DNA of 64,000 nt, from contig NZ_BMGY01000009.1 in the NCBI RefSeq assembly GCF_014640435.1, positions 1 to 64,000 of the forward strand, given 5' to 3'. How positions within the stretch are numbered: the first letter of the stretch is position 1; every line of letters begins with the position of its first letter. Below the pieces are notes generated by a model, which saw nothing but the letters and a program-made list of their open reading frames with translations, ran no database searches and had not been told where the DNA came from. The DNA is from Hymenobacter frigidus. GTDB lineage: Bacteria > Bacteroidota > Bacteroidia > Cytophagales > Hymenobacteraceae. The position numbers and the translations under genes are program-made. Positions 17,341 to 25,762 of this stretch are shown here, one piece after another.

Positions 17341-19203
17341 TTACTTAAGCACTGCGCTTTTTTCAGCTTTCGAAATACGATATAGTCGCGCGCCGTGCCG
17401 CCGCACATAAGGGGCAAATTCGCCCGATACGGTGGTGGCCTGGCCGGTCCATAAGTCGCGCACGGTGCAGGTGCCTGATACGCCCAGCTGTGCCAGCGCC
17501 ACCGGAACCCGCACTGAGTCGGCCGGAGCCGGGCGTAGCGGGCTTTTGGTGAACACCAGGAACTGCAGCGTGCCGCCGGTATTCTGGGCCGCACCGGCGG
17601 CATCGAGGCCCGCCGTGGCCCGGAAGCGGGTGTAGCCGGCCGGCAGCTGGTATTCAATTAACGAGTTGGCGTGCGTGCCAATTCCTTGTTCGTAGGATTT
17701 GCCATTCACCATCAGCGGTGCGCCGGATACGCTTTTGTTCACCGTGGCCTGGCCCCAGCCGGCGGTGGCTTTTTGCCAAGGCAAGTCGGTCAGGCTGCGG
17801 GTTTCGGTGCCGTTGCTGAGCGTGGGGTTCAGCCAGTCGGCGTGGTCCCAGGCAATGCCGTCGCCACCATCGCGCACGTTGAGGTAAAGGGTGGTGGCGC
17901 TGGTGATGTCCACGTCTACGGCCTGGCTGTGGCCGGGCGTTTGGCGGGTGAGCAGCGGCCCGGCCCAGGCGGCTTCGGCGGCGGGGGCCAGCTCCTGGTC
18001 CTGGGCGTTGAAGAGGGCCAGGAATTTGTCGCCGGTGGCGGGGTCGTCGGCGGTCCAGGCCACCAGGTCGCCGCGGCGAAACAGCTGGCGGTTGCGGGTG
18101 CTGCGCCGGTGCATGGCCAGCACGTTTTTATTGGTGAGCAGGCCCAGCGTGAAGGCATCGGCGCTGGGCAGGTCGCCGCCGAACATCAGCGGCGAGCGGA
18201 AGATGCTCCACAGGGTCATCAGCGTGTACTGTTCGTCGCGGGTGAAGCGGCTTTGGCGGTCGTCGCCCCGCTCGGCCCGAATGCCCAGCCGGCCGAGTGG
18301 CAGCATGTCGGCATCGGGAAAAGCGCCGGGCCGAATGTGGGGCGCCCAGCGACTGCACACGGCAAAATGTTCCTTCAGTTGCTCCCAGCTGTCCCAGAAG
18401 TCGCCCACGGTACGCCACATGTTGGCGTGGGCCGCCACGTGCTGCGCTTCGGCAATTGGGGTTTCACCGGGCGAGGTGCTGAGCACGATTTTGCGCCCCG
18501 AGCGGTCGATGGCCCGCCGAATCATCTCCACTTCGGGCTTGTGGTAGGGCTCGGAGAGGTCGTCGACTTTCACGAAATCCACGCCCCAACCGGCGTATAG
18601 CTCGAACAGCGAGTCGTAATACTCCTGCGCGCCGGGCCCCGCTTTCACGGTGTACATATCGTGTAGCCAGCCCGCTTGGCCCTCTTTCGAGTAGATATCG
18701 GCCGCCGTCAGCTTGGTGCCGAGGATGGGTAAGCGGCGCTGCACGGCCACCACCGGCACCCCGCGCATGATGTGAATGCCGAATTTCAGCCCCTTGCCGT
18801 GCAGGTAATCGGCCAGCGGCCGAAAGCCCTGGCCCCCGGCCGCCGACGGAAACCGGTTGACGGCCGGCACAAAGCGGCCGTAGGCATCCAGGTTCCAGTC
18901 GGGGTCTTTCTCGTTGTAGCCGTGGGCCGTGTCGTTGCCCACGTACCAACGAATATCCACTACCACGTACTCCCAGCCGCTGCTGCGCAGGTTCTGGGCC
19001 ATGTAGTCGGCGTTGGCGCGCACCTCGGCCTCGGTCACGGTGGGGCCGTAGCAGTCCCAGCTGTTCCAGCCCATGGGGGGCCTGGCAGCCCAGGTGTGAA
19101 AGTCGGCTTTAGGCGCGGCTTTTTGGGCCGCTGCCGGGCAGGCCAGCGCGCCGCCTAGCAGTGTTGTCCCGGCAAGCAGATGGGTGAGAAAGCGGATGGA
19201 CAT
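17341..19203 (-). CDS. GH27 alpha-galactosidase / beta-L-arabinopyranosidase with NPCBM domain
   Basis: A 620-residue secreted enzyme. After the signal peptide (to about residue 26, CPAAAQK) comes a clan-D GH27 barrel with the signature RPPMGWNSWDCYG, nucleophile D214 in VDFVKVDDLS, and the probable acid/base Asp in WRTVGDFWDSW. An antiparallel beta domain follows, and the C-terminal part (about 465-600) is an NPCBM-like domain with KSYEQGIGTHANSLIEYQL. GH27 enzymes cleave alpha-galactosides or beta-L-arabinopyranosides. In this neighbourhood the second activity is a real option, but the residue choice that separates them cannot be judged by eye. An AT-only inverted repeat lies between this gene and the upstream GH43-RICIN gene. 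Confidence 0.88.
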   Translation of the reverse strand: MSIRFLTHLLAGTTLLGGALACPAAAQKAAPKADFHTWAARPPMGWNSWDCYGPTVTEAEVRANADYMAQNLRSSGWEYVVVDIRWYVGNDTAHGYNEKDPDWNLDAYGRFVPAVNRFPSAAGGQGFRPLADYLHGKGLKFGIHIMRGVPVVAVQRRLPILGTKLTAADIYSKEGQAGWLHDMYTVKAGPGAQEYYDSLFELYAGWGVDFVKVDDLSEPYHKPEVEMIRRAIDRSGRKIVLSTSPGETPIAEAQHVAAHANMWRTVGDFWDSWEQLKEHFAVCSRWAPHIRPGAFPDADMLPLGRLGIRAERGDDRQSRFTRDEQYTLMTLWSIFRSPLMFGGDLPSADAFTLGLLTNKNVLAMHRRSTRNRQLFRRGDLVAWTADDPATGDKFLALFNAQDQELAPAAEAAWAGPLLTRQTPGHSQAVDVDITSATTLYLNVRDGGDGIAWDHADWLNPTLSNGTETRSLTDLPWQKATAGWGQATVNKSVSGAPLMVNGKSYEQGIGTHANSLIEYQLPAGYTRFRATAGLDAAGAAQNTGGTLQFLVFTKSPLRPAPADSVRVPVALAQLGVSGTCTVRDLWTGQATTVSGEFAPYVRRHGARLYRISKAEKSAVLK

Positions 19204-19234
19204 GGTTTATTGGTGACGGCTGGATTTAATTAAA

Positions 19235-19293
19235 AATTAAAAAAGAAGAATTAAAGATTTGATGTTCTGATTTTTAATTCTTCTTTTTTAATT
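19235..19293. terminator. AT-only inverted repeat, likely terminator
   Basis: Two perfect 21-bp arms (left AATTAAAAAAGAAGAATTAAA) separated by 17 nt, located between the GH43-RICIN gene and the GH27 gene. It would give a hairpin with U-rich flanks on either strand. It may end part of the upstream transcript or tune the GH27 level. Confidence 0.6.
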
Positions 19294-19333
19294 CTGCTTT
19301 ACCGGACCCGAAACCGCTCCAGGCTCTTCGTTT

Positions 19334-21133
19334 TTATTGCACAACGACCTTTTCGGTGTGACTGCGCCGTGCCCCGCTCACCCGCAATAGGTAGAGCCCG
19401 GCGCGCACGTCGGCCGCTACCGTTACCGCCGCCTGGCCCGCACTGCTCCGCGCGTACACCAGCCGGCCCTGCATGTCCGAAAGCGTAATGGTGACCGATT
19501 CGGCGGTCAGCTCTTCTCCCAGCGCCACCACGAAACGGCCCTGCGCTGCCGGGTTGGGTGCCACGCTGAAGGGTTTGGCCTGCGGGGCCTGGGTGGCCAG
19601 GGGCCGGGCGCTGGCACTAGCGCTCACGGTCCATTTCTGGCAGTTGTTGGCCAGGTAGTCGTACAGGGCCAGCTGAACGCCCGCGGTGGTGGAGCAACCG
19701 GGCACTTCCACCACCCGGTTGCCATTCGCCGAGGAAAAGACGTAGGCACCGGTGCTGGCGCGCTCGATTTTGAAGCGCTGCCCGGCAATGCCGCTGTAGG
19801 GGTACAGCTGGAGCTGGGCGCCGTTGGCGGGGCTGTTGTTCACCACGTCCACGGCCAGGCCCGCTCCCACGGCCGCGGTGATTTTGTACTCGCCGTTGCC
19901 CACAGGTGCGAAGTTCCACTGCTGGCACAGCGCGCCGGACCGGGTGCCCTGCGCCACGGCCTGGCCCTGCGCGCCGGTGCAACCCCAGGCGTCCCAGACC
20001 TTGCCACTGTTGGCGTTGGCCACTTCGTAGCGGCCTGCGGCCAGCCAGTCGCGGGTGATGAAGGGCCAGCTGGCGCCGTCCCAGCCCAGGTTGCCCACGC
20101 TCAACCGGGCGCGGCCGTTGTCGTTGGCGTCGTAGTAGTGGTGGGTGAAGTAGTTGGCCCCGTTTTCCACGAACAGGCCCGCGTGGCCCGGCCCCACGTA
20201 GCTGCCGTTGGTGGCAATGAGCGTGGTGCCGCCGTCCTTGTTCAGGTCGACGCCGTTCTTGTCCAGGTACGGGCCGGTGATGCTGGTGGCGCGGCCCACC
20301 TGAATGTAGTAGGTGCTGCTGGCACCCTTGCAGCATGCACCCTTGTTGAGGAACAAGTAGTAGTAGGAGCCGTTGCGCACAATGTAAGGGGCCTCGCTGC
20401 CGCTATTGTTGCGGGTGCCCGTGGCCGACACGTTGCCGGCCAGCCAGTAGAAGCTGGTGCCCGAGCGTTTGCCGGTGGTGCCGTCCAGCTTTATCAGGGC
20501 CAGGCCTTTGAAGAAGGAGCCGTACGTCATCCAAAGGCCGCCGCTGGCATCGGTCACCACGGCGGGGTCGATGGCGTTGCTGGCGCTGCTGCTGCTGGTC
20601 GACACCACTTCGCCCTGGTCCACCCAGTTGTAGTCGGGGCTGGCCGGGTCCAGCGTTACGTTGGTGGCCAGCCCGATGGCCGACACGTTGGAGCCGAACG
20701 TGGAGCAGGAGTAGTACAGGTAGTACTTGCCGTTGCGGAAAATGCACTCCGGGGCCCAAAAAGTGCCGGCAAAGCCCGGTACGCGGCCGTTAATCCAGGC
20801 CGGCCAGGTGCCGTTGGCGAACACCGGCCGCGGCCCCGATTCCCACTTTACCAAATCTGTCGAAAACATGGCGTAAATGCCGTCCCCGGTGGTAAACACC
20901 CAGTACTTGCTGCCGTCCTTCACGATGGAAGACGGGTCGTGGCTGTTGTCGTTGCCTTGCAGGGCCTGCGCGGGCCGGCTGCCAGCGCCCAGCAAAACAA
21001 GCAGCAGCATCGCCACCCGGCAAGCCCGAACCAGGTAGCCGGGCAGCGGCGACCAGCCAAGCAGCCAGCCGGTGGCAAAAGAAGAACGAGCATCAGCCAA
21101 GGGCTGATTGACGAAGGTAAAAATGCTTTTCAT
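19334..21133 (-). CDS. GH43 arabinanase-type enzyme with RICIN and T9SS sorting domains
   Basis: A 599-residue surface enzyme. A long N-terminal export segment (hydrophobic VAMLLLVLLGAG near 40-51) precedes a GH43 propeller (about 60-370) with HDPSSIV, NAIDPAVV and SEAPYIV as catalytic motifs and the FWAPECIF, YYLYYSCSTFG and MTYGSFF blocks of endo-arabinanase-like enzymes. A RICIN beta-trefoil (about 375-505) follows, with CQQWNF, GQRFKIE and CQKWTV, and then a T9SS type A tail (about 525-599). The start at 21133 (MKSIFTF) was chosen to give the export signal; longer versions add a doubtful leader. It is a paralogue of the gene at 28878-30620. An operator copy lies 238 bp upstream. Confidence 0.88.
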   Translation of the reverse strand: MKSIFTFVNQPLADARSSFATGWLLGWSPLPGYLVRACRVAMLLLVLLGAGSRPAQALQGNDNSHDPSSIVKDGSKYWVFTTGDGIYAMFSTDLVKWESGPRPVFANGTWPAWINGRVPGFAGTFWAPECIFRNGKYYLYYSCSTFGSNVSAIGLATNVTLDPASPDYNWVDQGEVVSTSSSSASNAIDPAVVTDASGGLWMTYGSFFKGLALIKLDGTTGKRSGTSFYWLAGNVSATGTRNNSGSEAPYIVRNGSYYYLFLNKGACCKGASSTYYIQVGRATSITGPYLDKNGVDLNKDGGTTLIATNGSYVGPGHAGLFVENGANYFTHHYYDANDNGRARLSVGNLGWDGASWPFITRDWLAAGRYEVANANSGKVWDAWGCTGAQGQAVAQGTRSGALCQQWNFAPVGNGEYKITAAVGAGLAVDVVNNSPANGAQLQLYPYSGIAGQRFKIERASTGAYVFSSANGNRVVEVPGCSTTAGVQLALYDYLANNCQKWTVSASASARPLATQAPQAKPFSVAPNPAAQGRFVVALGEELTAESVTITLSDMQGRLVYARSSAGQAAVTVAADVRAGLYLLRVSGARRSHTEKVVVQ

Positions 21134-21371
21134 GGGAGTGGGAATTGGTGGTGAAAAGACAAATAGGAACCGGGCGAAAAGGCCCTTTTGTAGCGGGGGC
21201 ACCGGGCAAGCTGTTGGGCAGATGCAGTAGCGGGTTTAAAGTGGTTGGCGATGGCTTGGCCATGGCATTTCAGTTTTGCCCCGCAGGAAGGGCAAAACCA
21301 GTACCATCGTGCCGTGGGAATCCGGGAAGATGAAGCGGGTATTTTGAACTGAGAAACATCGCGAATCAGAT

Positions 21372-21387
21372 TCACAAACGATTGTGT
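21372..21387. promoter_or_regulatory. Putative LacI-family operator 4
   Basis: TCACAAACGATTGTGT fits the operator consensus at 14 to 15 of 16 positions. It sits between the terminator hairpin downstream of the symporter gene and the start of the GH43-RICIN gene (minus strand), which marks this gene as a separate transcription unit under the same regulator. Confidence 0.7.
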
Positions 21388-21398
21388 AAATGAAGCAG

Positions 21399-21425
21399 AG
21401 AAAGCCCTGCATAGCAGGGCTTTCT
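21399..21425. terminator. Terminator hairpin after the sodium:solute symporter gene
   Basis: Perfect 12-bp stem AGAAAGCCCTGC / GCAGGGCTTTCT with loop ATA, 22 bp after the symporter stop codon (minus strand). It separates the ara operon from the following GH43-RICIN unit. Confidence 0.75.
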
Positions 21426-21446
21426 TGTATTGAAGCATTCCGGACG

Positions 21447-23147
21447 CTACCAGAATTTGGCGTACAGTGCCGTGAGTATCAGCAGGGTGATAACGATGAG
21501 CGTCAGCGTCTGCCGGCCCACGCGGAACATGCCGGCATCGAGCTGAATGGCGCGGGGATTTACTGCCGGGCCGGCCAGGCTCACGGCCACCATCAGCAGC
21601 ATGGTGATGACGAAGGACAGGCCCATGCAAATCAGGAAGGGGATTTCGTACACCCCGGCGCTGTTGCGGAAAGCCGTGTAGAGTAGCGTTTCCGGGCCCA
21701 GCACGGCCGGGGCGTAGTTGTTGAAAAACACCGACAAGGCAAAGCCCGCCAGAATGCCCACAATGCCGGCCGTGGCCGTGGTGCGCTTCCAGAACATGCC
21801 CAGCAGGAACACCGCCAGAATGCCGGGCGAGATGAAGCCCGTGTACTTCTGAATGAACTGGAAGCCGCCCTCGCCGCCAATGCCCAGCAGGTCTTTCCAG
21901 GTGAAGGCCACGCTCAGCACCACGGCCGCCAGAATGGTGAAGCGGCCCACCAGCACCTGCTTCCGCTCGGAAGCGTCCGGGTTGAGGTAGCGCTTGTAAA
22001 TGTCGAGGGTGAAGATGGTCGAAATCGAATTCACCTTGCCTGCCAGCGAGGCCACGATAGCTGCCGTGAGCGCCGCCATGCTCAGGCCCTTCAACCCATT
22101 CGGCAGGAAGGTGAGGATGGCCGAATAAGCGTTGTCGGAGTTAAAAGCGCCCGTAGATGACATCTCGGCCTGTAGGCTGCCGTTGCGGTAGAGCACGTAG
22201 GCCGCGATGCCGGGCAGCATCACAATCACGGGCATCATCAGCTTGAGAATGCCGGCGAACAGGATGCCGGTGCGGGCCGTGTGCAAATCAGCGCCCAGCG
22301 CCCGCTGCGTGATGTACTGGTTGCAGCCCCAATAATTGAGGTTCACAATCCACTGGCCGGCCAGGTACATGGCAATGCCGGGCAGGGCCAGGTACTTGTC
22401 GACTTCCACCTGCGGCGTGGCCCCGGTGGGCTTGGCAAATATCATGTGGAAGTGGTCGGGGGCCTTCTCCATCAAGGCGTTGAAGCCCGAGATAGCGCCG
22501 CCGCCCAGGCCGAATTTGGTGCTCACCAGGGTGAGGGCGATGTAGGTGGTGACGAGCCCGCCCACCACCAGCACCACCACCTGCACCACGTCGGTGTAGC
22601 CCACCACCTTCATGCCGCCGATGGAAATGAGCAGCGCGAATAGCGCCAGCAGCACGATGATGACGTGAAAGGAGTCGCCGCCCACCAGGTTGCTGAGGGC
22701 CAGCGCCCCGAGGTAGAGGATGGACGTGAGGTTGACCAGCACGTACAGAAACAGCCAGAAAATGCTCATAATCAGGCTCAGCGTCGAGTTGTAGCGCTGC
22801 TCCAGAAACTGCGGCATGGTGAAGATTTTATTCTTCAGGTACACCGGCATGAAGAACACGGCCACGATGATGAGTACGATGGCCGCCACCCACTCGTAAG
22901 CCGCCACCGCCACGCCCACCTTAAAGCCCGAGCCCGACATGCCAATGAACTGCTCGGCCGAGATGTTGGAGGCAATCATCGATGCCCCAATGGCCCACCA
23001 CGTGAGCGAGCCTTCGGCCAGAAAATAGTCTTTGGTGGTTTGCTCGGCCTTCTTTTTGCTCTGGTAGATGTAAAAGCCGTAGCCCGACACTCCGATTAGG
23101 TAGAAGAAAAAGACCAGCAGGTCCAGCGTGGTAAGGTTGTTCCGCAT
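21447..23147 (-). CDS. Sodium:solute symporter (SSS/SGLT family), probable L-arabinose importer
   Basis: A 566-residue inner-membrane protein with about 13-14 hydrophobic helices. It begins LTTLDLLVFFFYLIGVSGYGFYIYQSKK and has the family segments WWAIGASMIASNISAEQFIGMSGSGF and GLKGLSMAALTAAIVASLAGKVNSISTIFT, close to the SGLT signature. Members import sugars with Na+. It is the last gene of the galM-araB-araD-araA series, 293 bp after araA, followed by a terminator, so L-arabinose (or an arabino-oligosaccharide breakdown product) is the likely substrate. The gap to araA holds a long-hairpin repeat and a GC hairpin that may lower its expression relative to araA. Confidence 0.88.
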   Translation of the reverse strand: MRNNLTTLDLLVFFFYLIGVSGYGFYIYQSKKKAEQTTKDYFLAEGSLTWWAIGASMIASNISAEQFIGMSGSGFKVGVAVAAYEWVAAIVLIIVAVFFMPVYLKNKIFTMPQFLEQRYNSTLSLIMSIFWLFLYVLVNLTSILYLGALALSNLVGGDSFHVIIVLLALFALLISIGGMKVVGYTDVVQVVVLVVGGLVTTYIALTLVSTKFGLGGGAISGFNALMEKAPDHFHMIFAKPTGATPQVEVDKYLALPGIAMYLAGQWIVNLNYWGCNQYITQRALGADLHTARTGILFAGILKLMMPVIVMLPGIAAYVLYRNGSLQAEMSSTGAFNSDNAYSAILTFLPNGLKGLSMAALTAAIVASLAGKVNSISTIFTLDIYKRYLNPDASERKQVLVGRFTILAAVVLSVAFTWKDLLGIGGEGGFQFIQKYTGFISPGILAVFLLGMFWKRTTATAGIVGILAGFALSVFFNNYAPAVLGPETLLYTAFRNSAGVYEIPFLICMGLSFVITMLLMVAVSLAGPAVNPRAIQLDAGMFRVGRQTLTLIVITLLILTALYAKFW

Positions 23148-23223
23148 AGGGAATTTTGGAGGTGGGAAATTTTGAAAAAGAACTGGCGCGGGTTTAGCGC
23201 AGCGTAACTCGTGCCGGCCATAT

Positions 23224-23242
23224 GGGGAGGCTGCGCCTCCCC
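23224..23242. other. Small GC-rich hairpin in the araA-symporter gap
   Basis: GGGGAGGC TGC GCCTCCCC, an 8-bp perfect stem with a 3-nt loop between araA and the symporter gene. There is no U-tract; it may be an attenuator or mRNA stabiliser. Confidence 0.5.
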
Positions 23243-23301
23243 TGCCGCGCCAGCGACGGCGTGGGATTATTTTTTGGGAGAGGCGCTATCTCATTTAGGT
23301 C

Positions 23302-23407
23302 GTCATGCTGAGCGTAGCCGAAGCATCTCGCGTGTGGTAGTAATTAATGCCGTTGAACGACTGGATTACTGCTTCGAGCGAGATGCTTCGACTACGCTCA
23401 GCATGAC
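23302..23407. repeat. Long-hairpin intergenic repeat (copy A)
   Basis: 29-bp arms with one mismatch. The left arm starts GTCATGCTGAGCGTAGCCG and the right arm ends CTACGCTCAGCATGAC, with a 48-nt spacer. It lies between araA and the symporter gene and belongs to the same repeat family as the copies at 24951, 40591, 45507, 56192 and 63183. Confidence 0.85.
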
Positions 23408-23440
23408 GGCCTCATTTTCATTGTTTCGTCGTCAACCGCT

Positions 23441-24931
23441 CTAGCGGCCGCCGAAAGCTACGTCGTTGTAGCGCAGCTCATTTTTGAATGTCCGCAGCTT
23501 GGTGTCGGCGTCAATAATTACGAACTCGATGCCGGCCATTTCGGCGAAGTCTTCCAGGTACTCGGCCGTCAGATTCTGGCTGTAGCCGGTGTGGTGGGCG
23601 CCGCCGGCCAGAATCCAGGCGGCCGCGCCGGTGCTCAGGTCGGGCAGTACCTTCCAGAGCACGCGGGCCACGGGCAGCTTGGGCAGGTCCTGGGCGGGCA
23701 GCACGGCCTCTACCTCGTTCACTATCATGCGGAAGCGGTGGCCCAGGTCCACGATGGTCGCGTTCAGGGCCGGGCCAGCCGGGCAGTTGAACACCAGGCG
23801 CGCCGGGTCGGCCTTGCCGCCGATGCCCAGCGGGTGCACTTCCACCTTCACCTTGCCTTCGGCAATGGTCGGGCAGATTTCGAGCATGTGCGAGCCCAGT
23901 ACCTGCTCGTTGCCGGGCTCGAAGTGATAGGTGTAATCTTCCATGAAGGAATTACCGCCGGGCAGGCCAGCACCCATCACTTTCATGGCGCGCACCAGGG
24001 CCGACGTTTTCCAGTCGCCCTCGCCGCCGAAGCCGTAGCCCTCGGCCATGAGGCGCTGGGTGGCGATGCCGGGCAGTTGCGCCATGCCGTGCAGGTCCTC
24101 GAAGGTATCGGTGAAGCCGATGGCCTTGTTGTCCTGCAAGAACTTCCGCATCCCGACCTCGATTTTAGCGGCCTCACGCAGGCTTTCGCGCTGGGCGCCG
24201 CCGGTTTTCAGGTCGTCGGCCAGCTCATATTCCTGCTCGTAGGTGGCCAGCAGCGCGTCCACGTCGGCATCAGCCGAGGCGTTGATGACGGCCACCAAAT
24301 CGCCGACGCTGTGGGTATTTACCGAGTAGCCAAACTTGAACTCGGCCTCCACTTTGTCACCTTCGGTCACGGCCACGTAGCGCATGTTGTCGCCGAAGCG
24401 CACGATGCGCGCACCCTGCCAGTCGGCCCAGGCGCAGGCCGCCCGCGCCCAGATGCTGAGGCGCTCGTGCACCGCCGCGCTCTGCCAGTGGCCCACCACC
24501 ACCTTGCGCTTCAGCCGCATCCGGGCCCCAATGAAGCCAAACTCCCGGTCGCCGTGCGCCGACTGGTTGGTGTTCATGAAGTCCATGTCGATGTCGGCCC
24601 ACGGGATATCGCGGTTGAATTGGGTGTGCAAATGGGCCAGTGGCTTCTGCAAAATCTTCAGGCCATTAATCCACATTTTGGCCGGCGAGAAGGTGTGCAT
24701 CCAGGCAATCAGGCCCACGCAGTTGTCGGTGGTATTCGCCTCCTGCATCAGTTTGGTGATGCCTTCGGGCCCGGTCAGCACCGGCTTATACACAATCTTG
24801 ATGGGCAGCACGCTACCTAGCGCCTGCGCAATTTGCTGCGAGTGCTGGGCTACCTGCTCCAGGGTTTCGGGGCCGTAGAGGTGTTGGCTGCCGGTGATGA
24901 ACCAGGCTTCGTAGTGGGTGATATCAATCAT
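23441..24931 (-). CDS. araA: L-arabinose isomerase
   Basis: A 496-residue cytoplasmic enzyme converting L-arabinose to L-ribulose, of the usual length for AraA. Recognisable blocks are [19 protein letters not shown] at the N-terminus, [16 protein letters not shown], the [14 protein letters not shown] segment, and [18 protein letters not shown] with the catalytic Glu and metal ligands (E-x-G-x-G-x-E-G-D-W). [13 protein letters not shown] near the C-terminus carries another ligand His. It is the third step-enzyme gene of the galM-araB-araD-araA set. Unusually, the gaps on both sides (to araD and to the symporter) each contain a copy of the long-hairpin repeat. Confidence 0.97.
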   Translation of the reverse strand: MIDITHYEAWFITGSQHLYGPETLEQVAQHSQQIAQALGSVLPIKIVYKPVLTGPEGITKLMQEANTTDNCVGLIAWMHTFSPAKMWINGLKILQKPLAHLHTQFNRDIPWADIDMDFMNTNQSAHGDREFGFIGARMRLKRKVVVGHWQSAAVHERLSIWARAACAWADWQGARIVRFGDNMRYVAVTEGDKVEAEFKFGYSVNTHSVGDLVAVINASADADVDALLATYEQEYELADDLKTGGAQRESLREAAKIEVGMRKFLQDNKAIGFTDTFEDLHGMAQLPGIATQRLMAEGYGFGGEGDWKTSALVRAMKVMGAGLPGGNSFMEDYTYHFEPGNEQVLGSHMLEICPTIAEGKVKVEVHPLGIGGKADPARLVFNCPAGPALNATIVDLGHRFRMIVNEVEAVLPAQDLPKLPVARVLWKVLPDLSTGAAAWILAGGAHHTGYSQNLTAEYLEDFAEMAGIEFVIIDADTKLRTFKNELRYNDVAFGGR

Positions 24932-24950
24932 GGAAAATTAAATTAAGAGG

Positions 24951-25044
24951 ACGTCATGTCGAGCGCAGCCGAGACATCTCGCATGCGCAAGTAATTTTGA
25001 ATACTGCTCCGAGCGAGATGTCTCGGCTGCGCTCGACATGACGT
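24951..25044. repeat. Long-hairpin intergenic repeat (copy B)
   Basis: Perfect 32-bp arms: the left begins ACGTCATGTCGAGCGCAGCC and the right is its exact complement, with a 30-nt spacer. It fills most of the 129-bp araD-araA gap. It is nearly identical in arm sequence to the copy at 56192-56286. Confidence 0.9.
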
Positions 25045-25060
25045 TCAGTAAGGAACAGTG

Positions 25061-25762
25061 CTACGACTGCCCGTAGTAGGAATTGGCGCCGTGCTTGCGC
25101 TCGTAGTGCTTTTTAATCAGGGCGTCTTTCAGTCGTTCCACGCCGGGGCGCAGCGTGCAGCTGAGGTAGGCCAGGCGCGCCAGCTCCTCGAGCACGGCGC
25201 TGTGGTACACGGCCTTCTCCACGGTTTTGCCCCAGGTAAAAGGCGCGTGGTTGCCCACGAGTATCATCTCGACTTCGCTGGGCGAGAGGCCACGCTTTGC
25301 GAATTCGTTGATGATTTGCCAGCCGGTCTGGTACTCGTAGTCGCCGGCAATGAGGTCGTCGCTCATGGGCGGGGCGCAGGGCACGTCCACCGTCAAATGG
25401 TCGGCGTGGGTGGTACCCAGAATGGGGATGTCGAGCTGCGCCTGGGCCCAGGCCGTGGCGTAGGTGCTATGCGTGTGTACAATGCCCCCGATTTCGGGCC
25501 ACTGCTTGAAGAGCAGCGCGTGGGTTTTGGTATCCGACGACGGACGCTTGCTGCCCTCCACCGCATTGCCCTCGAAATCGACAATAACAATATCCTCGGG
25601 CGTGAGCGTGGCGTAGGGCACGCCGCTAGGCTTAATGGCAAACACGCTGCGCTCGCGGTCAACTACGCTGGCGTTGCCGAAGGTGAATAGCACCAGGCCC
25701 AGCTTGGGCAGCTGCATATTGGCCTCGTAGCAGACCTGTTTCAGGGCTTGATAATCACTCAT
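25061..25762 (-). CDS. araD: L-ribulose-5-phosphate 4-epimerase
   Basis: A 233-residue class II aldolase-fold epimerase that makes D-xylulose 5-phosphate, linking arabinose to the pentose phosphate pathway. Visible features are FTFGNASVVD (phosphate site), IKPSGVPY, zinc ligands in VHTHSTYATAWAQA and GTTHADH, and the closing PGVERLKDALIKKHYERKHGANSYYGQ typical of AraD. Its start codon overlaps the araB stop by one base (TAATG), a translational coupling arrangement. The distance to araA is 129 bp and includes a hairpin repeat. Confidence 0.96.
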   Translation of the reverse strand: MSDYQALKQVCYEANMQLPKLGLVLFTFGNASVVDRERSVFAIKPSGVPYATLTPEDIVIVDFEGNAVEGSKRPSSDTKTHALLFKQWPEIGGIVHTHSTYATAWAQAQLDIPILGTTHADHLTVDVPCAPPMSDDLIAGDYEYQTGWQIINEFAKRGLSPSEVEMILVGNHAPFTWGKTVEKAVYHSAVLEELARLAYLSCTLRPGVERLKDALIKKHYERKHGANSYYGQS

